DNA of 64,000 nt. Origin: Paralichthys olivaceus (lineage: Eukaryota > Chordata > Actinopteri > Pleuronectiformes > Paralichthyidae). A program made the position numbers and the translations under genes. Below, in pieces: positions 41,508-61,643 of the stretch. The stretch is from contig NC_091099.1 in assembly GCF_024713975.1 (NCBI RefSeq), forward strand, positions 10,270,001 to 10,334,000. Direction: 5' to 3'. The notes under the pieces were generated by a model that was not told the DNA's origin, ran no database searches, and saw only the letters and a list, made by a program, of their open reading frames with translations. Position 1 is the first letter of the stretch. Every line of letters starts with the position of its first letter.

Positions 41508-41795
41508 AGGGGCGTAGTCAGGGGGTGATTGGCCCCTGAAATACCCCTGTCCAGTCAGTTGTCTTTTTACTTTATTCATCAAAATAATCACTTATTTATT
41601 TTCTAGTATAGAAGTACACAAGGAACAATTTTCCAAATCTATATCCAACGATGTGTGGCTTTACTCACATCTATAGAGCAAACAAGGAAATACAAGGAAT
41701 TGTGCGTGGACGCTGGATGTATATTTTGCCCCTCTGTGTGAATTATGGCCCCCTATTGCCCCTGATTTAGAAAAGTCCTAGATCCACCACTGCCA
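41508..41795. mobile_element. Degenerate non-autonomous repeat (CAGGGGCGTAGTCAGG ... CCTAGATCCACCACTGCC)
   Basis: Head and tail resemble the GGGGCGTAG and CTAGATCCGCCACTG ends common on teleost dispersed elements, with a CCCC-rich interior. No coding capacity. Boundaries are approximate. Confidence 0.5.
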
Positions 41796-43387
41796 CAGAC
41801 CAACATCATGTGTCTTTTTCTACTTGTGTAATTATTCTTGAGTTGGATCTTATACAGCAGATCCTGATTCACTGCTTCTGTTCACTGCCCAGTCCAAGAA
41901 GGTCAGACTTCTATTCTGTATTTTCATCACTTCAAAACATTGTCTGTTCTGAATTGGTGAAAAGTCTTTTTAATCTGTAAATAAAGGTGAAATATTTCAA
42001 AATGTTTTTCCATCTATGACGAAACAGATTCATTTTTTTATCTGGCAGGCAAGGGACTTTTTTGGGTCAAACTTTCAAGTGGTTGTCCTTGTAATACCTA
42101 TCTAGGCCACAAGTGGCTGATGTGTATAACTGCCTATATACAGTCTATGATAACTGCACTGGACTAGAAAAGATTAAAAGTATTCTATCTCACTTTAGAT
42201 AATAGCCTATATACTTATATTGAATAAACCACCATATCTGATTGTTTACTGTCTTTTTTGTAATTTACCACCATTATGTTCATTTTCATGGACAGTCTAT
42301 GGCTCAGTGGCTGCATTTTTAGTTGGTGTCATCAGATAAGTGTAAACTACTTTAATGATTTCGAGTCCCACAGTAAAGTCTGCACTGGACAGGTGTCATG
42401 TCTCGTTTAGAGTTGATTCATTCTTTGTGTTTCTCTGCATCACATTATGGACTCACGTGTCACCTCCTCATTCCAAACACTAGATGGCAGACATGACTTC
42501 AGAAAAAAGATTCCTAGTTCTTCTCACACTCTCAGATTCATATTCAGATTTGACCTTAATCAGTAATTTTGCATCACAAATCCCAAAGTTACTTTCAGAC
42601 AGCTGCTAAATTCACCATTTGTTTCACCGTTGATGCCAATTATACAATTATAGGAACTATTAATGTTAGTATATTGATTTTCTTGCTTCTTATAATCGCC
42701 AAATTATTCATCTTACATTTGACCTATTTTTTTATTTGAAAAACTAGTGTTTATTACTTAATGCATCACCAAATAAGTCAAATTCATCCTTTCAAACGTT
42801 GTTAGAAACCCCCCAAAATAAACTGTTATATTGATCACAAATGGACATGCATCTCATTGCCATGCTCCACAAAACTGTCTCTGGAAAAAAGAATGGCGTT
42901 TTGTTCATGTTTTCTTGTTGATAAGCTGTGATAGTTCTCACATAAAGAAACATATCTATTTAAATAGAGTCCATTGGGGCTCATGCTCTCTTAATGTATG
43001 GCGTGCATAAACAGCTGGAACATTGGTGACCCTACCGGCAAAATATGCATTTCAAAGAAACTCCCATCACTGTCAAATGGTTAATGATACAATGCTGAAG
43101 TCCATGAACTGCACCGCTTTATGGCAGCAGTTATTATATCCGTCCCTTCTCTATGATGCAGACATTGTGAAACACCAACATGGAAGAGCTAGCAGAGAGT
43201 GTGAGCGTAAACCTGGAACTTGATGGCTTTGTCTTGGGTTTCACCTGCTCACGTGTTACACCCCAGCAGTCCAGCTACTCCTGTCTCTCCTCCATGCAAC
43301 ATGTCAAGCGTGTGCATATTTAATTGTTTGTCCACTGAGCTGCCATCAGATGAACCTAAGTAGGTGAAGGGGTGGTGCTGCATGGGG

Positions 43388-43422
43388 AGGTGATGATGAT
43401 GATGATGACGATAAAGATGATG
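43388..43422. repeat. (GAT)n microsatellite
   Basis: Imperfect GATGAT array about 500 bp upstream of the slc17a8 start codon. Confidence 0.9.
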
Positions 43423-43922
43423 ATGTGTTGGATGAGGGGCTGGGTTTTGGAAAACCAGCTACACCTGCCCCTCCTCACCAGGGATGGTTGAGTTATGAGA
43501 TGGAGAGGAGATCTGAGCGGATCTTTCAGTTCAGCTGCAGACAAAGGGGTCTCATAATGCCCAGAGATTAAAAAGTGGATTCTGCACTTTTATTTTTTTC
43601 TTCCTTATATATCAGTCTTGGATGGATCTTTTGGAGATTAATGTTCCAGAGGCTCTGACTGAACGACACTTTGGAAGGAGGAATACTTCATCATCAGCTC
43701 TGAATCGGCTCTGATACACTGACAACGTCTGTGTTACCTCTGAGGGACCCTTGGCACCACTCTGAAGTGGAGCCAGCCCCCAGTGCCACGAACTCAGGGA
43801 GGATGGAGAAAAGCTTCTAGTGGATTTTCATCTTATTTTCTCTTAATAAAGTGTGCCAGTGAGGTATCAAGACGCTGTTTTGAGACAAAGGTGGAGAGAA
43901 AATAGAGAACATCCAGGAAAAA

Positions 43923-52497
<8,575 letters not shown>

Positions 52498-55400
52498 GAC
52501 TGGACTTCCTGAGCACTGAAATCTGGTCCCTGAGGAATTTCACACCTGTGGAAATGTCAGAAACATCCGTGAAGAAGCAAGAGAAGCAGCATTAAACACA
52601 CCTCAAGGCTGCTCTGTTTCAGGCTTCTTTTGGGTCAATGTAGCATTTTCACTGTAAAGTACAACAATCCACAATCTGTAGAAACAAATCATATGGAAAC
52701 AGAACAATTAGAAGGGCAAGCAGAAGAGCACATGCCGCTGCCAAGGCCCAACAGTCTCCTTTAATCCAATCGAGCTGTGTTGAATTGCACACATTCGATA
52801 TCATAGATAGATATTAGTATCAGATATCAATCCTCTTAATATGCCCCACTTTTAACATGCATCCAAATTCCCTGGGAAATAAGTGATAATGTCAAAAAGT
52901 CTCACAAATTTTAAGAACTTGATAAAATATTCCTTTGTCCAAGTCCATGCCAAAATTGAATGGGTTCTTTTTTGGTCCACGTCCTATCCTTCCTCCAGAT
53001 TTCATGGAAATCTGTTCTTTAGTCTTTACATAATATTACTGACAACCAACCAACCAACCAACCAACTAACTAACAGAGAGTGGAGTAAATGTAAACAGTT
53101 AAAAAAGGCTGAAATCAAACGTAATTTTATTAGAAGCCTATTTGAAAAAGAAACATCTCCACAAACATGATGAAATCAGAAATTTTACATTAAATCATTC
53201 TACACATACTGTAGACAAGTATTCTTAGTAATATACAAAAGAAATGACAAACATCCATGAAGCAGCTGTTCCAGAATAACATATCGGCCTGTGCTGATCG
53301 TTCTCCGCCTGTGCAAACGCTGACTGAACTTTACGCAGCTTTCTTTGAAACGTGAATAGTTTTTGGCATTTTTCATGTCGGCTATGCAATGTGAATGTAA
53401 TAATGGGTCTGACAGCAGACCACAGTGTTGATGTAATGAGCCTTATTGTTTGTTTGTTTTTGCTTGTATGTATTTGCTGCTGCTGAATGATTACAGTCTG
53501 TAGCCGCAGCGCTCGCCTCCCTTTGTCAGAGCAGATCTCAGTTCTCCATCCATTTGTGAGGCGCATCTTCCAGCATTATATCAGCTCCATTATTTATAGT
53601 GTTCTGAGCTCATAATGGGCTGAAATGGATGGTGACATAACTCTGTGAAGCTTTTAGTGTAACTCTATTTATTCTTTTGGTGTTTGTCTTTTTGCAACCT
53701 CTCAATGTTTCATACATGGAGACCCAGTTTTTTTTTTTCTTCCAAAAACGATGTAGGCTGGTGTTTCACTTTGATCATAGAAGAGTAAAGACATTCACGC
53801 TCATCCTTCCTCACTGCTAATGATGAGACAGTCCGTTTTGTACAGTAAATTATGATCATATCGTTTGAGAAAGCATTGATTTGATTTGCACTTTACTTGA
53901 ACACACCAGAGATGTAATGAACAACATTTCTATTCTGTATTCAGAATGTTTAGAATCATAAAATCCATAAAAAGCGTCAAGGTCCTGGATTTTTCTTGTT
54001 ACTTGGTGTTTTCAAAAAATATATATAAATAATTTATCATCAAATGACAAATTGTGCTGTTGATGTGATGAAAAACAAGACTGTGAACTCTGTTTTAATG
54101 ATCAAGTGCATGGCCTAAAGCACAATAATACATTTAAGATTTTAAATTTGTGTCCAAAATGTTTCTGCCCAGCGCACATGGTTCGAAAGGGTTTGATTCA
54201 ATCTTTACTAGCTATCGGTGCCTTTTGAATGAAATGAACCAATCAGAGTGACGTCTCCATTAAAACTCAAGTGCTTGCACCCTGGTGGATTAAGGGCAGA
54301 TTTGTCAGGTTGTAAAAAAAGAAAGATTTTCTGCTTCTCTTCCCTCCTTCTCCGAGACAGTTTCACTTTGTGCATGAAGAGACATCTGTGTCTGCAACAA
54401 GTGTATATTGTACAATGTCCCCTTGAAATAACAGTGACATACTGCACCGCTGACTTCAGACCAGGTTTTCATTGGTTTCATCGCTTTCTACTGACCACAC
54501 CCCCTTTTAAAGGAAACATATTAAGTCCATATTCAGGTTCATTATTTGAGCGTTGTTACTTGAAAAGGTTTAAACGCTCTAATATTCAGAAAAGGCTTCA
54601 CTTTCCTCTAACGTCCATTGCTGCAGCTATTGTCTTCAGCCTCTGTCTGAACATGACATCATGAATACCTGGACGTATCAGCCGTAGTACTGACGATACC
54701 AGTTTCAGGAGTTTCAGTGTTTTCTGCTACTTGAAACAATGATAACAGTGATGTTTATAAAGTAACTTTAAACATTTGCTAATAAGCACTACCTAAATGC
54801 CTTAGGATGGAATTTGATGGTAAATCTATATACAGTTTTTGAGATATTTAGCCCAAAACCATACATGATGACCTCATGGTGGCGCTTGAAGAAAAGCATT
54901 GATCATCAAAGTCTTCAAGCTTCAACCGTGAATGTTGATTTACATTTAACAGCAACTGAGATATTTCAGTCTGGAACTGAAGTGTCATCCCTGGAGCCAC
55001 AGAAGGATAAATAACAGAGAGGCGAACAGGCTGATTTAAAACTCTCCCACTCTATCGTAGGACTGCAGCTCTGCTTTTATTTTATTTTATTGTTTCCTTC
55101 ACTTCAGCTTATTTTCATACTTATTATTTACACAAAGCTTAAAGGTCATGAAGGCAGTGTAACGTCTAAGTTACATTCTATTTATCTTCTGACAGTATAA
55201 GCTGTCCCTAACACGGCCTGTTTTTGTTAGCGTGCTTAAATATTCCAAAGGCAGCTCTGGTTCCCATCACTCTGTGGTAAACATCCTTTGTCTTATCTGG
55301 CTTCATCCGCCTGCTTCATTTTCACCACGAGGAGGATAATTACTGGACAGGATATTCCTCCCCAGAGTCAAACTCGCTTCTCACATATACGTAACAGTTA

Positions 55401-57465
55401 TAAATAATTTCTGTGCAGTTGGTGGTCAATGAATAGTGTATTGATTATTCCCTCCTGCATGCTGGATGATAAAGTTTCAAGGCCACGGACTTTGTTGCTG
55501 GTCCTGACAGTGTTCCTGCGTCCTTGAGCGCATGTGGTCGATTACGTTTCTGTTATTTCATGTGTGCGTCACTCACAGTGTGTCAGGAATGAGTAAATAA
55601 CACAGAAGTGAAAGGAAAGACGAGAAACCCAGACCATCTTCTAATATGTCACCTAAACCTCATGAAACCAAATAAAAAATTGTTTTAAATGAACCTCATC
55701 AATAGTTGTGAGAACTTCGACTACTGTACGTGTCCTCCTCTCTCCAGAGGATGACCCTGCTGGCTCAATCCTCACATGCCGTCAAACACAGACCACATAG
55801 TCCACAAACAGCCGATGGCAAAGGTTCTGTTTATTTCAAAGAGACTTCTGTTGACTCAGAAGGGCCTTTGGATGGAGCAACAACCCATCAATGATTAAGC
55901 TTTTATTTTTTTTGGACAAATTTAGGATTATAAAGACATCAGGGATTTGAATTTCAGCTTGCATGATGATCCTGGAGTGCCAGTTTAAACAAATGTGGCG
56001 TAAACGACTTTGATCATTTCAAGGAAAGGTGATTATTACACAGTCTGATTTCACAGGTTTTATGTGATTTCCTGATATTCTGATGCAAATATACTATAAA
56101 AGAACAATGAAAATGATTTTACACCAAAAAATACATCATCATCCAGTGTTTTTGTTCAGAGATTAACAAGATATTTTAACTTTTGGACTTTGGACTGATA
56201 GCAGCTCATCTGCTCAGCGTGCTCATAGCATATGTTTGTGTAAAGCTGATGACTGGATGTATGCTACCATGTGTGATGTTTGTGTATGTGGGTGGGATTT
56301 GTGCCCCTTGTCTGTTAAGAGGGAATTCATGAGGCAGCCTCTTGTCTTGTTATGATAAAGAGGGATTTTTTTCCTGTTTAGTTGGGAGGGGTTGACATGG
56401 ACAGTTTAATTAATAACCACCATCCATTTCTCCCTGACCTCAACTAGTCACACATGTTCTCACTGGAATCCAGACACAAGCGACCTAATGTTCATCAGCG
56501 ACTATTGGTGGAGCTGTAGAATCACACTGTGGATAATCAGAAACAAGGAAAGAAAAGAAAAACTGGTACCAGGCAGGGATTCATTATTAACCGACTGGAA
56601 TAAGGTAAGAACTACAAGATTGAGGATTTATGTATTTCATGTTCTCGAACCGATGACTTCCTATGAGCCACTGGTGAGCCTCTGTATCTGACAGGTGGAG
56701 AGGTACATGCTTGGCTGTTGTGTGGGCTGTTGGTGTGGACTGGAGGTTTCCATATCCTTGTGGGCTGCTTTATTCATCTCAGGGGAAATTACACTGCGTT
56801 GATTAAAAAATAAATGTGCCAAGTGAGGACTATACAAGTATTGTTTCAGAAGAGGACCTTGTATATGTTTGAAAACATGTCTGTTATTCATGAGACATAG
56901 ACTCATCTACAATTCAGCTTTTATCATAAAATTAAATTAGTTTTATTTGCAAATGGAGAAGTTGAAAAGATTATATTGTGTTTTGAAAAATGACCTTAAA
57001 AAGACGACCCTGATCTAGAGATACATGCTATCACGTGGGCCCTACAGACGTAACGTGTAATTGGTATGAAATGGGATAAGTCATAAATTTACTTCTCAGA
57101 CAGAATGTAAAAAGTAAGGTCACCTCTTTTGGCGTGTTGTCAGGGAGGCCTTGCTGTGGCCTGACCTCCATCCCCCACCTCTCCACAGGCAGCTACCGAA
57201 CAGATCCCCCCTGTGTGGGTGAGGAGACCTGTCTGGTGTGTTGATGTGGAGACTCCCAGGCTGATGGTTAATTACTCTGTGGTGCAGGTTTCAGAGGATC
57301 CTGTAGAGCTACAAGAGTGTTCAAGAATTTTTCATTTTTTACAATGTTCCACAAATTTCTCTGTTTCTGTGCTTGTTACAGAAGTGAACAGAGGCGTACC
57401 ACGGTTCTGTGGCACAGTGCAAATCTGTGTTTTTTTCCTGTGCTGGTGCCCAACGACCCTCCTGA
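52498..57465. other. slc17a8 3' UTR and intergenic region before nr1h4
   Basis: No coding exon is supported. A second copy of the intron-2 MITE-like family sits at about 52735-53075, probably inside the slc17a8 3' UTR. Several minor ORFs of 60-138 codons lack splice or family support. Upstream non-coding nr1h4 exons could be here but cannot be identified. Confidence 0.5.
52735..53075. mobile_element. Second copy of the MITE-like family, slc17a8 3' flank
   Basis: Shares CCAAGGCCCAAC, CCTGGGAAAT, AAAATTGAA-GGGTTC-like and TATCCTTCC-CCA-ATTTCATG blocks, in the same order, with the copy at 45732-46000. It ends in a CCAA tetranucleotide run (about 53043-53068). The right inverted terminus is not visible. 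Confidence 0.6.
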
Positions 57466-60464
57466 ATGAATGAGTGGGTGGGCCCCGACATCAATGTGGT
57501 GGGACCGCTGCAAATCCCACCCAGCGATGAGTTCTCCATCTCAGAGAGCGCCCACTTGTTTGGTAAGTCTGCTTGGCTGAAAGAAGCTCATGTGGAGCCT
57601 CAAGTGCTAATACTGGTATGCAGATATAGTGACAGTGACAACATCAACATGCTGCAGGTATAATGAGTACACACTAGTACTACTATCACACAGCTGAGGC
57701 TCGTGCGAATAGTGATACTTGTTTTGAAGGTGTTTGGGCAAACTGAAATTTTGACCATATTATGATTCTAGATCAAAAAACCAGTTACTTGGCCCCCCCC
57801 CCAGAAACCAATTACTGTTATAGTAATTTACTCTTATGGAAATGAATGGGTTGGACAAAATAACGGACACACCTGTCTACTACACAAACATGCTCTTAAA
57901 TGATCGTAAAGCAGAATCTGAACATTATAAGTCTTTGCTATGAGTCTAAACTGTACAAGGCTTTGGTTATTATTACAACCTAACAGCTACCAGATACAAC
58001 AGGTTGATTATTCAAGATCCACCATCAACCGACCCGAAAGTGCTGCAGTTGAGAGAGCAACCAGCGCAGTGAAATACAAAGGTAAAATAACTGATCCTAA
58101 AAGGTAATAAACTATAAGACAGCAGGTAGATAACAGTCAATCCACACTTGCGTCCATTAACTCTTAAGTGTGCACATGTTCCTCATACTAATGCATAGAC
58201 AAACAAGTTTGCGGACATCTCTGGCCTACAAATCCAGGCACAGCGCACAGTAGCAGTCAGCCGGTACCATCGCCCCGATCTGAAAATGACTTTAAACATT
58301 AGCCGGCTACTTGTAATTATGTAAAGACATGCGATGTTTGTGGTTAATGAGTAGCTGCAGCAACCTTTGCTCCCCTTGGGATTTCTCAAGCAAGCGCCAA
58401 ACTAGCTTTGTTCTTCATCTGCTGTCTTCACGTCTTGAGATGACGGGTTTTCCATCAGTATAAAGAAATGGAGGACAATTTCTTTTTTGTCGGGCAAGAA
58501 GAAAGGACTGACCCACAAAACAGAAGTGCACTGTCGAGATCAGAGAGTTAAGTCTCTGAACAGTGTGTTTGGTCACACTAAGATGGCCATGGTCCAGAAC
58601 AAGTCATCAAGAGGTCAGTGATACATGAAGTTTACAGATATTGAACTAGTATTAAGAGTAACTGCTTGTTTTAATGTTAATATTTCACTTCATTTGAGGG
58701 ATCAGTCTTCTAAACACTTTACTCATCACCCCACTTCATGTCGTGAATTTAACATATCTGAACTCAGTAAGACTGAAACAACATTATAGGATCACACAAA
58801 CATTCTTGTATCAGTTTCAAAAGTGCCAACTTGTTTGGAGTGGAGTTAAATGTCATTCTAAAAGACACAGTGTGCCCTGTGCAAGTCAGCCGTTAATCAT
58901 TTATGGGTTTATAGTATGTGTTGTGTGTGTTGCCGACTACTGCTGAGCCAGTTGACTCTCAGAAGCACTTCAAATAAAACTACTTTTTTATTACAGTTCA
59001 GGTTCCAAGGATAAATGTGTTGTATGTTGATCAGATTGTAAAGTAAGAAGTGATCAATAAAAATTACTTTACTTAATTCAATACTGATTTTCTTTGCTAT
59101 CTGACAGATTTTTTATCTTTAGCAACATCGACTGTTACAACAGTAAAATAATGATATTAAAGCAATATTGCACAATATATTTATTACCTTAGCCAATGAG
59201 GTTTGTTAGTTAACTTTTCACTGATTTCCAAGAGAATGATTAAAGTGATAAAAATAGCAATAATTTATTAGATCTTGATGAAATAAAATCATTTGGGGAA
59301 CTGATATCAATTTGTGTGATTTAATTTATTGGGACTGTTGAGTTTTTGCCAAGGTATATGATCCACTGAGTGCCAAGATAATATGAAAATACCAACAGAT
59401 TCACATACACAAAATATAAAATTACAAATTCACTGAGGGAAAAAAGGAAAGCATAAAAAACAAAAACAGCACAGACATACCTTTACCCACCCTGTCCCCA
59501 GCATCCAGGCCACCAACTCTTGTTTTTTAAGGTTTGTTGAGAGAATCAAACCTCAATAACTGATCGGATTAGAAGCTGATGACTCTAAATCTACAATGTC
59601 TGCATACATTAGAATCCAAGCAGAAAGGGAGAGGGAGTTAGGAGGATTCCAACAGATGGCAACCAATATTTTCACTACTGTAAGACAGACAATAGTGCCA
59701 ACTTAATATTCATTTCAATGTCTCTTCTTTGGTATGGTATCTTCTTGGTACATGTTGCTGAGAGTGAAAGTTCATTCATGACCTTGAACTTGTCAGTTTA
59801 ATATTTACTCAGGGTCCAAGCTTTCAACAACATTTTATGATCAGCACATCAAATTTGCAGAATTGACACATGAAATGCAAATTTATACCATGTGACAACA
59901 ACTTGTTTACCTCAACCTGCCAAGGGAGGCATTGATATTTATTTAACAGCTCTGATGAAAGAGACTAATGGATTCTGATTTATTGCTCTTTTTTCTAGGT
60001 CAGACTTATTTTATTCATCATCCTCCTCCTCTTGTCTCAGATATTCTGGCAGATCACGTCAGTCCTCTCCTGCCGGATCCTGACGTCTTACCCTTCGCGG
60101 TCTATCCCAGCATGCAGTACCCGTCCATGGAGCCAACCATGCCTCCCGCACCATACTACTCCAGTCAGAACTACTACCCCCAGTACAACGGAGACGAGTG
60201 GTACTCAAACACAGGGATATATGAACTGAGGAAGGGACCCTTGGAGGTCAGCTATGATGCTGAGATGGAGGAGACGTCTGCTATGGTGTCCACCGTGTGC
60301 AAGAGGACCCGGCACATGTCACAAGCTGGAAGGGTCAAAGGGGATGAACTGTGTGTTGTGTGTGGAGACAAGGCCTCAGGATATCACTATAACGCTCTCA
60401 CCTGTGAGGGCTGTAAAGGTGAGATCAAAACATGCACACATGGTGTATTAAGCCTTTATGTAGT

Positions 60465-60515
<51 letters not shown>

Positions 60516-61603
60516 TTGTGCGTTCGTCCAGTTTGGACCATGAAATAAAGGGCAGTCGATGATAAAAGTAAACCACCTTTCAGGGATGATTATTTTCACT
60601 ATTGGTCAGTTAGTTTTGCTCAATAACAGCAATACCTTTTTCCCTAATTCATCAAAACACAGGAAAAATAAATCGACTAAACCTAAAATTAACAATTCAA
60701 GTGGCTGTTAATTCAATCAAGACTTAAAAAATATAGCAGATTTAATCTCTGCTAATCAAGCACTAAATTACAGTCATCAACTAACAAATTCAGCTGTAAT
60801 GCAAAACACTGTTGTGCACAAATAAGACATTTGTCCTATAAAAACTATGTCCAGAGTATTTTTGTTCAGTTTTAGATGTTAGTGTATTTACTGGACTCAG
60901 GCAGGGTTTGCACTGTTTAAAGTAAATGTCCCGGCCCAGTCGTGGCAGTTTACATATGAGCAGATGACATTTGGCCCACATTCCAAAATTAAGTTATTGT
61001 CTTTAGCTATTGACTTTTCGGGGCCACCCATGAAAGGGCCGCTCATATCTACAGTCCAAACAGAAGCTGCTGAAGAGGAATATGTGAAGCACATGAATAT
61101 TCTCTGTGGCTGCAAAAATAAATAAATGTCTGATTCAATCATATTTAGCTGCTACCACTTCTGTTCACGCTGGCAGACTGCTGCAGATTCCATGTTCCAC
61201 TACAGGCCAGGAACATGTAGCAGATCTATGGATGACACTGTAAATGAGGAAATATATCAGTTAAACTAACACTTTACAACCGAGTAAATGTTTTCCGTGG
61301 CCTTCAGCGGCTCCTGCCCATGTTTTATGACACTGTGAAATGTGCTGTGATTCCTGCCAACTGCAGGGTGAATGGATATGAGTGTAATTCCACACGGTGA
61401 GTTTGGACAATGCCTGGAGGGCAGCAGGGCCTGTCCTGCCATTGACCGAGAATAGGCTCAGGGCTACCTGGTACTGCTGCCAGATTGGGTTCCCTCTCAT
61501 CTTTCTGCTACACAATGCAGGAGCAACCTGAGCTCAGTTACTCTAATGCATGACATTGTGCTTAATGTTGGATGTCAGAATGTCTAATGACTGTTCCAAC
61601 GTT

Positions 61604-61643
<40 letters not shown>

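Larger units (their letters stand above)
41241..43922. other. Intergenic region between divergent bmal2 and slc17a8
   Basis: The two genes are transcribed away from each other, so promoters lie at both ends. The interior is AT-rich and holds repeat fragments (41508-41795; about 42085-42160, the latter with a TATATACAGTCTATG tail) and a GATGAT microsatellite (43388-43422). A TATATATC-like stretch at about 43604 may be near the slc17a8 start. No coding exon is seen. Confidence 0.5.

Noticed and set aside
54248-54664. 138-codon plus-strand ORF between slc17a8 and nr1h4
   Set aside because: No recognised motif, coding-like composition or splice partner; consistent with chance.
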